Position numbers and translations under genes: made by a program
Part shown: positions 1-8,207 of the stretch, piece by piece
Layout of the letters: the number at the start of each line of letters is the position of its first letter
Numbering within the stretch: position 1 is the stretch's first letter
Source of the DNA: Pelagadaptatus sp034112445
Lineage (GTDB): Bacteria > Pseudomonadota > Gammaproteobacteria > Pseudomonadales > Cellvibrionaceae
Direction: 5' to 3'
Assembly: GCA_034112445.1 (NCBI GenBank)
Contig: JAWUVI010000014.1
Span: forward strand, 310,001-374,000
Length of the DNA stretch: 64,000 nucleotides
The notes under the pieces: model-generated
Databases searched by the model: none
Seen by the model: only the letters and a program-made list of their open reading frames with translations
Told to the model about the DNA's origin: nothing

Positions 1-635
1 AGTATAAAGGCCAACTATGTTTCGTTGTGAATCTAACCGAAGAGCTTTTTGTTGAAGGGTATTGCTGGAGTAGCTTGCGATCCCTGTTAGGTTCCCTGAG
101 TCAGACACACTATGAGATGGTGGCTAGAGCACTGCAGGTTGTACAGTGGGATATTGACCATCAGTTTTGTGGACGATGTGGTGTGGCTACTCAATACCAT
201 AAAGCGGATAGGGCAAAGGTTTGTCCCTTGTGCCGATTGGAGTTTTACCCGCGATTATCCCCCTGTGTTATTACGCTAATAACTAAGGGTGAATATTGCT
301 TGTTGGCGCATAATCCCTTATTTCCAGACCGTTACTTTAGTGCTTTGGCGGGGTTTGTTGAAGCGGGAGAAACTATCGAGTCAGCATTACGCCGTGAAGT
401 TATTGAAGAAGTAAACATCACCGTGGGAAATGTATCTTATTTTGGTAGCCAGTCTTGGCCATTTCCAGGCCAATTGATGATTGGATTTTTGTCTGAATAC
501 GAGTCAGGTGAAATCGAGATTGATGGGGAGGAGATAATTGAAGCAAACTGGTACCGATATGACCAGCTACCATTAATACCACCAATATCAACTTTAGCCG
601 GGCAGTTAATACAAGCCTTTGTTTCAAAATTTTAA
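1..635 (+). CDS. nudC: NAD(+)/NADH pyrophosphatase NudC (5' end outside window)
   Basis: Nudix hydrolase that cleaves NAD(H) to NMN(H) and AMP and, in characterised members, removes NAD caps from RNA. The frame is open to the window edge and the usual N-terminal domain is only partly present, so the gene starts upstream; the GTG at 27 is an internal codon. A four-cysteine zinc ribbon is visible (FCGRCG ... VCPLC), followed by the Nudix box starting GFVEAGE and containing REVIEE, and by the NudC signature SQSWPFP (SQPWPFP in E. coli). In the Nudix box the usual Gly after EEx is Asn (EEVNI). The C-terminal stretch EANWYRYDQLP also matches NudC. Family assignment is firm; activity is inferred. 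Confidence 0.93.
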   Translation, partial: YKGQLCFVVNLTEELFVEGYCWSSLRSLLGSLSQTHYEMVARALQVVQWDIDHQFCGRCGVATQYHKADRAKVCPLCRLEFYPRLSPCVITLITKGEYCLLAHNPLFPDRYFSALAGFVEAGETIESALRREVIEEVNITVGNVSYFGSQSWPFPGQLMIGFLSEYESGEIEIDGEEIIEANWYRYDQLPLIPPISTLAGQLIQAFVSKF

Positions 636-685
636 TACTTTAAAAAAACCACGTTAGTTTTTAATTTGATCTTCAGGTTGCTTCT

Positions 686-1339
686 ATGTTTTATGATATT
701 CTTGCCTTGGTAACAATTCTTGTTGCAATATCCATTTCACTATTGGCAGCTAAAATATTATTAAGGCGAAATTGGTTTTTGGCTTGGCTGAAGAGCAGCT
801 TTGGTTTAGTCCTAGTCATGTTTTCTCTTTGTGTATTCTTTATTGCTTGGGATATTTATCGTTACGATGAAATTCTTGAGGAAAAATCCATTGCTACAAT
901 AAGTTTTGAAGAACTTGACCTTCAGTACTACCGAGTTTCTTTAGTCGATAGTTCTGGTAGTGAGAGTCATTACGAGTTGCGTGGTGATCAATGGCAATTA
1001 GATTCAAAAATTTTTAAATGGAACGACTCGATAAGTAGTCTTGGTTTTAAGCCCGGATTTAGGTTGGATCGTTTGGCAGGTCGTTATTATTCATTAGAAA
1101 AAGAACGTACAGCAGAGCGAACAGTTTATGATTTGAACTCGAGTATAGCGAATATTGATGTTTGGCAATGGCTTCGGGCTCGCAATGAGTTGATTCCTTG
1201 GATTGATGCGGTTTATGGCAGCGCAACGTTTGTTCCTATGAGTGATGGTGCTTTGTATGAGATTAATCTTAGTCACTCAGGTCTCAGCGCTAGGCCATTA
1301 AATGAACGCGCACATACAGCGATCAAGCGCTGGAAATAG
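686..1339 (+). CDS. Conserved hypothetical membrane-anchored protein
   Basis: Product of 217 residues with two hydrophobic segments near residues 3-25 and 38-57, followed by a roughly 150-residue soluble part without cysteines. The topology suggests a membrane-anchored protein whose soluble part lies on one side of the membrane. I do not recognise a catalytic motif. It sits between nudC and sohB on the same strand, and I recall proteins of this type upstream of sohB in other gammaproteobacteria, so a link with SohB membrane proteolysis is possible but only inferred. Confidence 0.75.
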   Translation: MFYDILALVTILVAISISLLAAKILLRRNWFLAWLKSSFGLVLVMFSLCVFFIAWDIYRYDEILEEKSIATISFEELDLQYYRVSLVDSSGSESHYELRGDQWQLDSKIFKWNDSISSLGFKPGFRLDRLAGRYYSLEKERTAERTVYDLNSSIANIDVWQWLRARNELIPWIDAVYGSATFVPMSDGALYEINLSHSGLSARPLNERAHTAIKRWK

Positions 1340-1400
1340 TACAATATCGTCTGCTTGAATATTTTCTTAGTGTTTACACTTTTATTTGGAGTTTATAGTT

Positions 1401-2438
1401 TTGGAATTTTTGATTGAGTACGGTCTGTTTTTAGCAAAATCTGTCACCGTAGTAATTGCTGTTTTTTTAATTGTTGGTGCTGTTTTATCTATGGGGATAA
1501 AGCATAAAGCTCCTGAAAAAGGTTTTGTTGAAATTAAAAAATTGAATGAAAAGTTCGAGCATCAAAAAGAATTAATGAGTGATGCTATTGAAACTCCAGA
1601 GTTTAGAAAGCAGCAATTAAAAGAAGAAAAAAAACTTAAAAAACAAAATAAAAAGTCCACGGGGAAAACAGAATCCGAAACTAAGCGAGCTTTTGTTTTA
1701 ACTTTCCACGGTGATATAAAAGCCTCTGAAGTAGAAAACCTCAGAGAAGAAATTAATTGTGTGTTGAGTATTGCCAAAGAAACTGATGAAGTCATCGTTG
1801 TACTAGAGAGCTCAGGTGGAATGGTTCACAGTTATGGGTTGGCTTCTAGTCAATTAGATCGAATTAAAAAGAAAAATATACCATTGACAGTTTGTATCGA
1901 TAAAGTGGCTGCCAGTGGCGGTTACATGATGGCGTGTGTTGCGGATAAAATTTTTGCCGCGCCGTTTGCGGTCTTAGGGTCCATAGGTGTAGTGGCACAA
2001 ATCCCTAACTTCCACCGTTTATTAAAGAAAAATGACATCGATATTGAACTTTTAACGGCTGGTGAGCATAAGAGAACTCTTACCATGCTTGGTCAAAATA
2101 CGGATAAGGGTCGAGAGAAATTTGTTGAGGATCTAGAAGATACCCATGTGCTATTTAAAGAATTTGTTTCTGAGCGGCGTCCACAGCTAAATGTTTCTGA
2201 AGTAGCGACAGGTGATGTGTGGTTTGGTCAAAGAGCGTTAGAGAAAAAACTTATCGATGATATTTTAACGAGTGATGAGTATTTATTGGATTCTGCGGCA
2301 ACAGCGGATGTGTTTGAAGTGAACTACGTGCATAAAAAATCAATATCAGAAAAACTAGGGATGGCAGCGCAATCATCCGTGGATCGGTTGGTATTAACCT
2401 GGATTGAAAGGCTGCAATCTATTCGCTTCTTTTCATAA
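1401..2438 (+). CDS. sohB: Probable inner-membrane serine protease SohB (family S49)
   Basis: Membrane-anchored periplasmic protease of the signal peptide peptidase A family. The start is taken as the TTG at 1401: it gives MEFLIEYGLFLAK, matching E. coli SohB (MELLSEYGLFLAK), and has TTTGGAG about 9 bases upstream. An earlier TTG at 1386 overlaps that ribosome-binding site. An N-terminal membrane segment (about residues 8-30) is followed by a charged lysine-rich linker. The core carries the S49 nucleophile region KVAASGGYMMACVADKI (catalytic Ser in ASGG) and the general-base Lys in GEHKRTLTML. Length (345) is usual for SohB. Confidence 0.93.
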   Translation: MEFLIEYGLFLAKSVTVVIAVFLIVGAVLSMGIKHKAPEKGFVEIKKLNEKFEHQKELMSDAIETPEFRKQQLKEEKKLKKQNKKSTGKTESETKRAFVLTFHGDIKASEVENLREEINCVLSIAKETDEVIVVLESSGGMVHSYGLASSQLDRIKKKNIPLTVCIDKVAASGGYMMACVADKIFAAPFAVLGSIGVVAQIPNFHRLLKKNDIDIELLTAGEHKRTLTMLGQNTDKGREKFVEDLEDTHVLFKEFVSERRPQLNVSEVATGDVWFGQRALEKKLIDDILTSDEYLLDSAATADVFEVNYVHKKSISEKLGMAAQSSVDRLVLTWIERLQSIRFFS

Positions 2439-2460
2439 AGTTAGGCGGGGTGGTGAGCAA

Positions 2461-2889
2461 CTATGCAAACAAGTGGCTCATCGACCCCAGTATTAATATC
2501 GCTGTCCCACCAATTTCACCAACAATAAGTATTAGCATAAAAAATTTGCCGGATGCATCAATATCTCGAACTTGATTGTCGGTAGTATTTTTAAAACCGT
2601 GCACGCAATACATGGCAACGGCTATGGCAAAGAGTGCTAGCGGTACGGATATAGCGATCACATTACAGATTGAAGAGTAATCGCTAAGCTGGGCGAATAC
2701 GGCCAAGATCAAACTGGCGTTGGCGTACATTAAGCTGGCGCGATGAGCGATGTTTACGTAGTAAGGCGCCGCATGGTCAGCGCTGGTACGCATACCATAA
2801 TACTTCCATATTCCAGTGGTCATACCGACTAAGAGAAATACTCCTGAAGCTAATAATCCAATACTTGCTGCGGTTGTTAAAATCGGCAT
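2461..2889 (-). CDS. Hypothetical four-helix integral membrane protein
   Basis: A 142-residue protein with about four predicted membrane helices (roughly 5-27, 48-70, 76-98, 115-138). Polar motifs include WKYYGMR, HAAPYYVNIAHRASLMYA and VHGFKNTTD; the histidines close to helix ends could bind a metal or haem, but nothing proves it. It converges with sohB (22-base gap) and lies upstream of nothing on its strand except the distant DUF934/cysI pair. No family name is offered. Confidence 0.7.
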   Translation of the reverse strand: MPILTTAASIGLLASGVFLLVGMTTGIWKYYGMRTSADHAAPYYVNIAHRASLMYANASLILAVFAQLSDYSSICNVIAISVPLALFAIAVAMYCVHGFKNTTDNQVRDIDASGKFFMLILIVGEIGGTAILILGSMSHLFA

Positions 2890-2946
2890 AACAAATCTCT
2901 TATCTGTGATTAATCTCTTATTGTATGACCAAATTGCTATTGCTTA

Positions 2947-3444
2947 TTAGGCTCTACGTTTAAATAATGGCTGAGCTTGATTGGCAGAAGCTTGATAGCT
3001 TTCAGTGAAATCATTCAGAGAAGCTAAAGCGGCTTCAGCATCTATATCATCATTAAAGCTAAAACTATTTACACCACAACGCTTGAGATAAAACATTTGA
3101 TCTCTAATAACGTTACCAATGGCTCTTAATTCCCCAGTAAATTTATAGCGTTCCCTTAGTAGGTGAGCGGTAGAAAAGCATCTGCCATCGGCAAATACTG
3201 GAAAGTTTAGTGCTATGAGGGGTAAGTCTTTAGCGTTGTCGCTTATAGAGTCTGCAAATTCATCGCTGTTTAACCACACGCCGACTTCAGATATGCGCTC
3301 ACCTAGTGAGTCTTTCACCGTTAGCCATTGGGCAAGGGGCAGGATGATTTTCCCAGAAGGTAAGCTGGAATTAGATTCTTCCGAACTAGTAATTAATTGC
3401 CATTGGTCCTCGGCTAAGGCGCCGTCTTTAATTAGATTTGGCAT
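2947..3444 (-). CDS. DUF934 family protein, sulfite reductase partner
   Basis: A small protein of the DUF934 family, which in many proteobacteria is encoded directly after cysI and is thought to assist assimilatory sulfite reduction; its biochemical role is not settled. The ATG at 3444 is chosen because AAGGAG lies about 8 bases upstream; a longer frame from 3474 would overlap cysI by 47 bases, against 17 bases with the chosen start. The product (165 residues) contains the family features DEFADSI, LPLIALNFPVFADGRCFSTAHLLRER and a C-terminal region with a single Cys (RCGVNSF). It is translationally linked to cysI. Confidence 0.87.
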   Translation of the reverse strand: MPNLIKDGALAEDQWQLITSSEESNSSLPSGKIILPLAQWLTVKDSLGERISEVGVWLNSDEFADSISDNAKDLPLIALNFPVFADGRCFSTAHLLRERYKFTGELRAIGNVIRDQMFYLKRCGVNSFSFNDDIDAEAALASLNDFTESYQASANQAQPLFKRRA

Positions 3445-5089
3445 AAACTTGCTCCTTAAATGGTGGTAAACCAATGCGCTGGTAGGTATCTATAAAGCGT
3501 TCACCGTCGATGCGATTATGGATAAACGTATCGATAATCTTTTGTATGACGCTGGGTATTTCTTCAGCATTAAAAGCGGGGCCTAATACTTTACCTAAAC
3601 GCGTGCTGCTACCAGAATTACCGCCTAATTGAACTTGGTAGAATTCAGTCCCTTTTTTATCGACACCTAAAATACCAATGTGACCAACGTGGTGATGAGC
3701 ACAGGCATTCATACATCCAGAGATGTTTAAATCTAAATCGCCCAAATCGTATAGATAATCAAGATCATCAAATTGGCGTTGGATTGCCTCGGCAATGGGT
3801 AAGGATTTGGCATTGGCTAATGAGCAAAAGTCACCGCCAGGACAGCAAATAAGATCAGTTAGAGTGCCGATATTAGGTGTTGCGAAACCAGCAGTTTTAA
3901 CTTTCTCCCACAAATTGAAAAGTTGATTTTTCTCGACGTCAGCTAACACAATATTTTGTTCATGAGTTGTTCTTACTTCGCCAAAGCTAAATTCATCAGC
4001 AAGGTCAGCAATAATCTCTAATTGGGACTCAGTTACATCGCCAGGTGCAACGCCTGTTGGCTTTAACGATAAAGTCACGGCTGCGTAACCGTTCTTTTGA
4101 TGCGGGCGTGTATTACGGCTTAACCACTTACCAAAAGCCGTGTTAGATTCAACTTGTTTGGCGAGTTTGGCTTGAGTTTCGTCCTCATCAAAGGCTTTGT
4201 AGTCGGGCTCAGTAAAAAATGCTTTGGCCTTATCAATTTCGCTAGAGGGCAAGGTCGAAGCTGAATTTTTAATATGTTGCCATTCTGCATTTACTTTTTC
4301 TGCAAATGCTTTAGCACCAAGAGCCTTAACTAAAATTTTAATACGAGCTTTGTATTTGTTGTCTCTACGTCCTAACTGGTTGTAGATCCTTAATATGGCT
4401 TCAAGGTAAGTGAGTATGTGTTCTTCGGGCAAAAATTCACAAATCACACTGCCAATTACAGGGGTTCGACCTAAGCCGCCACCGACGTAAACTTTAAAAC
4501 CAATAGAGCCGCCTTGTTTTTGTATTTCAAGGCCAATATCGTGAACTTGAATTGCGGCGCGATCACTTTCGGCACCGGAAACGGCAATTTTAAATTTGCG
4601 AGGTAAGAAAGCAAATTCTGGATGAAACGATGACCATTGACGAATTATCTCGCAATAAGGTCTTGGGTCTACGGTTTCATCAGGGCTAATGCCGGCAAAT
4701 TGATCAGAAGTCACATTACGAATGCAATTGCCGCTAGACTGAGTTGCGTGCATTTCTACGCTCGCCAATTCAGCTAAAATATTGGGCACCTCAGCCAGTT
4801 CAGGCCAGTTAAACTGAACATTTTGACGGGTGCTGATGTGGCAATAGCCTTTGTCGTATTTTCGTGAAATATCGGCAAGTTTTCTGACTTGAGTCGTGTT
4901 GAGCATGCCGTAAGGTACATTAACTCTGAGCAATGGCGCTAAGCGCTGTATATATAGGCCATTTTGGAGACGTAAAGGTAGAAACTCTTCCTCCTTCAAT
5001 TGGCCATTTAAATAGCGCTCAGTTTGTCCGCGAAATTGTGCAATACGGTCATGTATGATTTGGTGGTCATACTCGTCATATATATACAT
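3428..5089 (-). CDS. cysI: Assimilatory sulfite reductase haemoprotein CysI (nitrite/sulfite reductase family)
   Basis: Reduces sulfite to sulfide by six electrons using sirohaem coupled to a 4Fe-4S cluster. The cluster/sirohaem ligands are visible as CCPGGDFC and GCMNAC near residues 415-460, and both ferredoxin-like half-domains are present (QNGLYIQRLAPLLRVNVPYG; STRQNVQFNWPE). At 553 residues with the N-terminus MYIYDEYDHQII it resembles the Pseudomonas single-subunit enzyme rather than the E. coli CysJI pair; no CysJ flavoprotein is nearby, so the electron donor is unknown. The start has AGG about 8 bases upstream. It overlaps the DUF934 gene. Regulation by CysB, encoded at 31.6 kb, is likely but inferred. 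Confidence 0.95.
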   Translation of the reverse strand: MYIYDEYDHQIIHDRIAQFRGQTERYLNGQLKEEEFLPLRLQNGLYIQRLAPLLRVNVPYGMLNTTQVRKLADISRKYDKGYCHISTRQNVQFNWPELAEVPNILAELASVEMHATQSSGNCIRNVTSDQFAGISPDETVDPRPYCEIIRQWSSFHPEFAFLPRKFKIAVSGAESDRAAIQVHDIGLEIQKQGGSIGFKVYVGGGLGRTPVIGSVICEFLPEEHILTYLEAILRIYNQLGRRDNKYKARIKILVKALGAKAFAEKVNAEWQHIKNSASTLPSSEIDKAKAFFTEPDYKAFDEDETQAKLAKQVESNTAFGKWLSRNTRPHQKNGYAAVTLSLKPTGVAPGDVTESQLEIIADLADEFSFGEVRTTHEQNIVLADVEKNQLFNLWEKVKTAGFATPNIGTLTDLICCPGGDFCSLANAKSLPIAEAIQRQFDDLDYLYDLGDLDLNISGCMNACAHHHVGHIGILGVDKKGTEFYQVQLGGNSGSSTRLGKVLGPAFNAEEIPSVIQKIIDTFIHNRIDGERFIDTYQRIGLPPFKEQVYAKSN

Positions 5090-5294
5090 TTAGTGCCTAA
5101 CTCTGCTTAGTTTATCTTAGGGTTTTAAATAAGCCGGCCATCATACCGGAACATAATTTTAAATGCCTCAAAGAGTTACTAGCAATAGTGGTATTTAGAC
5201 TATATTGTACTATCGTTAGATTCGTAAGCCGAGATTAGGGTTGGCTTATCGTAAAACCATAAAATAAAAATAAATAATGGATTGGGGAATAACA

Positions 5295-5411
5295 ATGAAC
5301 GACGAAATTGAAATGCTCGAAGAAGGCGATAGTACGTCTGACGCAATTGCTGCTGTGGCATTAATTGCTATTTTTGTAGCCACTTGTATTTTTTGGATTA
5401 GTGGCCAGTAA
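5295..5411 (+). CDS. Small single-pass membrane protein, 38 residues
   Basis: An ATG at 5295 preceded by GGGGA (5284-5288) opens a 38-codon frame ending in TAA. The peptide has an acidic N-terminal dozen residues (MNDEIEMLEEGD) followed by a hydrophobic helix (about residues 17-34, ending CIFWISGQ). Codon use looks like neighbouring genes, and an intrinsic terminator starts 20 bases after the stop, which supports a real transcription unit. It is divergent from cysI. It resembles short helix-only proteins annotated in marine gammaproteobacteria; function unknown. Confidence 0.65.
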   Translation: MNDEIEMLEEGDSTSDAIAAVALIAIFVATCIFWISGQ

Positions 5412-5430
5412 AAAATAGACATATCCCGAT

Positions 5431-5475
5431 AAAAATACCCTCAAGTTAAGAGCTCCTTGGCTTGAGGGTATTTTT
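5431..5475. terminator. Bidirectional intrinsic terminator
   Basis: Perfect 15-base inverted repeat (arms 5431-5445 and 5461-5475, core ATACCCTCAAG / CTTGAGGGTAT) whose outer ends form A and T tracts on both strands. It lies between the plus-strand small membrane gene and the end of the minus-strand flavoprotein gene and can serve both. Confidence 0.88.
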
Positions 5476-5480
5476 TTGTC

Positions 5481-6440
5481 TTAAAGAATCCGTGCTTTAG
5501 CGGCTTCATATTCACGAATTAAGCGTGCAACCAACTCAGCTGTAGGCACTATGTCTTTCACTGCGCCAATACCTTGCCCACACCCCCAGATATCTTTCCA
5601 AGCTTTACTTTCTTGATCGCCACCAGAACCGAAATTCATTTTAGATGGATCACTTTCTGCTAGGTTATTGGGGTCCATGCCTGCATTGGCAATGGAGGGT
5701 TTTAAATAATTACCATGCACGCCAGTAAACAGGTTTGTGTAAACAATGTCTTCAGAATCCGAGTCGCAGATCATTTGCTTGTAATCTTGAGCGGCAAAGG
5801 CTTCATCGGTCGCGATAAAGGCTGAACCTATATAACCAAGATCTGCTCCCATGGCTTGAGCCGCAAGCACAGCATCACCGGTTGCTATAGCACCGGACAA
5901 TAACAATGGCCCATTAAACCAAGCGCGAATATCTTGAATTAATGGAATAGGGTTGATAGTCCCGGCATGTCCGCCAGCACCAGCGGCAACAGCAATTAAA
6001 CCGTCGGCGCCACGTTCAACTGCTTTGTGAGCGAATGTGTTGTTTATAACATCGTGCAAAGTAATACCACCATAAGAGTGAATGGCATCATTCAGGTCGG
6101 CTCTAGCGCCAAGTGAAGTTATAACAATCGGAACTTTGTGTTTAACACATTGTTCGATATCTTCTTCAAGGCGGTTATTGCTGCGGTGCACAATTTGATT
6201 CACCGCAAATGGAGCGGCAGGACTGTCGGGGTTCTTTTGATTGTAATCATCAAGCTCATCGGTAATGCGTTGTAACCAACGATCCAGTTCGCCTTCTCCT
6301 CTTGCGTTAAGTGCTGGGAATGAGCCAACAACACCCGCTTTGCATTGAGCGATAACTAAGTCAGGGTTAGAAATAATGAACATGGGCGAAGCGACAGCTG
6401 GAAGCTTCAAACCTGTTTTTAAAATATCGGGTAATGCCAT
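5481..6440 (-). CDS. Nitronate monooxygenase / enoyl reductase-type FMN flavoprotein
   Basis: TIM-barrel FMN protein of the 2-nitropropane dioxygenase-like family (nitronate monooxygenases; also FabK-type enoyl-ACP reductases). Visible signatures are the N-terminal PAVASPMFIISNPDLV, the FMN phosphate region AAGAGGHAG and the barrel segment LSGAIATGDAVLAAQAMGAD followed by IGSAF. Length (319) is normal. GAGAG precedes the ATG. The exact substrate cannot be decided from sequence: the GAGGHAG version is typical of nitronate monooxygenases. It ends at a shared terminator and is not in an obvious operon. Confidence 0.85.
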   Translation of the reverse strand: MALPDILKTGLKLPAVASPMFIISNPDLVIAQCKAGVVGSFPALNARGEGELDRWLQRITDELDDYNQKNPDSPAAPFAVNQIVHRSNNRLEEDIEQCVKHKVPIVITSLGARADLNDAIHSYGGITLHDVINNTFAHKAVERGADGLIAVAAGAGGHAGTINPIPLIQDIRAWFNGPLLLSGAIATGDAVLAAQAMGADLGYIGSAFIATDEAFAAQDYKQMICDSDSEDIVYTNLFTGVHGNYLKPSIANAGMDPNNLAESDPSKMNFGSGGDQESKAWKDIWGCGQGIGAVKDIVPTAELVARLIREYEAAKARIL

Positions 6441-6908
6441 AAAGCTCTCTCTGGTTGGGTTTTAAATCAAAGAGGTAATCTAGCATTCTGAATTGGATAT
6501 CTAAATAGGCGCATAGAAGATTGTAGGAAGTTATCAATATTATTGAATTGATTCGTCTTTGGCTGGAGAAAATGGTGGTGTTCGCACCGAGTCTTGAGTT
6601 AGAGGCTGTTAGTGGAGCGTCTCAAGTGATGTGCAAAGTATCTTGCCGTCACAGCTGCATAACAGCGGGCACTTTTAAAAGTACCCTAGGGCCTTCCCGG
6701 TTGGATGGGTTATCCAATGATTCGGTCGACTCGTTAATGCGAACACCTATCATACAGTATAGCGGAGCTTGGTATTTAAGCTGAGGAAGTGGATGTTTAT
6801 TTGTCACTATTTAAGCTGGTTCGGAGGATTCGTATTGCCAGCCTAAAGGTCATTTAGAGGAGACCATCCTACAGTTTATAGTCATGTGGTTGACCTGTGT
6901 TGCAGGGT
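6441..6908. other. Non-coding gap with several short palindromes
   Basis: No convincing gene. A plus-strand 78-codon frame at 6548-6784 has no ribosome-binding site and no recognisable protein features. Two symmetrical elements stand out: the perfect palindrome ACTTTTAAAAGT at 6671-6682 and the inverted repeat TTGGAT/ATCCAA at 6701-6717. The right half must contain the 3' flank of the 88-residue gene and the left half the promoter of the flavoprotein gene, but I see no strong sigma-70 promoter. Confidence 0.4.
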
Positions 6909-7175
6909 TTAGTCGTGATTATGCGATGGCTCATCAATGATGATAATACCTTCAAGGCAGGTGATGTTAATGCCATCAAGTCTAGGGTGTTGGTCTGACC
7001 TAAGACGAGTCGCGACTTCACTTTCGCTTAATGCAAAAGAACCCAGGTGCAAAACTCTAACTTCAACACCCTTAAAACCTGAGTGAGATAAAAGGTCCAG
7101 CAGTTGTAAACTGTTTACTTCGTAGCGGCCAGCAGGAAATTGTTCGTGTAGTTCATGAAATTTTTCGTATTGCAT
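6909..7175 (-). CDS. Hypothetical protein, 88 residues
   Basis: The ATG at 7175 has AGAGG six bases upstream, a good ribosome-binding site. The product is soluble, mixed alpha/beta in appearance (HLGSFALSESEVATRLR; GINITCLEGIIIIDEP) with no cysteine pair or known motif. It follows ppnP on the same strand after 84 bases, so the two may be co-transcribed. I do not recognise the family. Confidence 0.62.
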   Translation of the reverse strand: MQYEKFHELHEQFPAGRYEVNSLQLLDLLSHSGFKGVEVRVLHLGSFALSESEVATRLRSDQHPRLDGINITCLEGIIIIDEPSHNHD

Positions 7176-7259
7176 AGAGACCTCTTATATGATGGAGCAA
7201 GTTATGAATACTATAGGGCTTTGTTACCCGTTAGAGTTTTATTGCAAGTTTATTTGATT

Positions 7260-7541
7260 TTACTCATACAAACACAAGTAAGATGTGTCAACGGTAGCTA
7301 CAACCCCAAAGCAAGTATTGGCTTCTACGATAAAGGTCTCACCTTGCGAGTAAGTTTTCCATTCATCTGTATCGGGCAGTTTAATGTTTAATGCGCCGCT
7401 TGTTACTGTCATATATTCTTTTTGGCTGGTGCCGAATTCATACTCACCTGGCGCCATAACACCAACGGTAGCGGGTAAAGTTGCAGTTTGAAAAGCAATG
7501 GATTTAACCTTGCCCGCAAAGTACTCATTGGTTTCGAACAT
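7260..7541 (-). CDS. ppnP: Pyrimidine/purine nucleoside phosphorylase PpnP
   Basis: Small cupin-fold enzyme (93 residues, formerly DUF1255/YaiE) that phosphorolyses a broad range of nucleosides to base and ribose-1-phosphate. Diagnostic stretches are YFAGKVKSIAF, GVMAPGEYEFGTSQKEYMTV and the C-terminal TYSQGETFIVEAN...SYLCLYE. The ATG has AGGAG upstream. Full length matches the family. Confidence 0.92.
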   Translation of the reverse strand: MFETNEYFAGKVKSIAFQTATLPATVGVMAPGEYEFGTSQKEYMTVTSGALNIKLPDTDEWKTYSQGETFIVEANTCFGVVATVDTSYLCLYE

Positions 7542-7615
7542 ACATTTTCTCCTGAATAAAAAGCGGCTATTATACGTTTGCTTGGCTATATATAAAACCT
7601 TTTAGGGGCAGTCCA

Positions 7616-8206
7616 TTGAACAACCAGTTAATAGCACCGATTGAACAAATACTAATCCGCTCTGAGGGTGCAAGCTGGACAGAATACCAGGTTATTTGTC
7701 AGTTAATTGAGCTTAATGTTATAGATAAAGCCTACGCACAGGATTCTTTAGGTTTGTTTCAGATTCATTTTTTAGTGATGAATGCACTCTATGTTTTACA
7801 ACAATCATTCCTAAAGAGTAGTGGGCAGTTTTTATCGGTCTCCCCTTTATTGATACATTTATCTGACAGCTCAAATACATCACCACTGGATGATGTGGTC
7901 AGCAGCGTTCTGATGAACTCTGATAGAGAGTTGCGCGAATACTATCTTAATTTAGAGCATTTTCAGGGTGCCTCAACCGAATCAGTAAATGACTTGCTAG
8001 ATTCATTTTGGCGTAAATATTTGGCTCAAGATACCAAACAGCAATACTTATCCGTAATGGGATTGCAGGAGCCAGTAACTCTGATTGAGATAAAATCAAA
8101 ATACCGAAAAATGGCAATGGACCTGCATCCCGATAGGGGAGGTGACGGTGAATCTTTAGCAAAATTGAATGATGCTATGGAACAGCTTAAAAAATGTTAT
8201 CGGTAG
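7616..8206 (+). CDS. DnaJ-related co-chaperone-like protein
   Basis: A 196-residue protein with an N-terminal DNAJ-related domain (winged-helix-like, residues about 1-130) and a short C-terminal J-domain (about 140-196) containing the HPD tripeptide in LHPDRGG, needed to stimulate DnaK ATPase. It starts with TTG at 7616, preceded by AGGGG. The arrangement with the J-domain at the C-terminus is typical of this gammaproteobacterial family. It converges with the methyltransferase gene (1-base gap). Client and DnaK partner are unknown. Confidence 0.85.
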   Translation: MNNQLIAPIEQILIRSEGASWTEYQVICQLIELNVIDKAYAQDSLGLFQIHFLVMNALYVLQQSFLKSSGQFLSVSPLLIHLSDSSNTSPLDDVVSSVLMNSDRELREYYLNLEHFQGASTESVNDLLDSFWRKYLAQDTKQQYLSVMGLQEPVTLIEIKSKYRKMAMDLHPDRGGDGESLAKLNDAMEQLKKCYR

Positions 8207-8207
8207 G

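Noticed and set aside
1386..1400. TTG at 1386 as the sohB start
   Set aside because: It lies on the ribosome-binding site of the TTG at 1401, which aligns with E. coli SohB.
6548..6784. 78-codon plus-strand frame in the gap after the flavoprotein gene
   Set aside because: No ribosome-binding site, odd composition and no recognisable motif; it overlaps palindromes.
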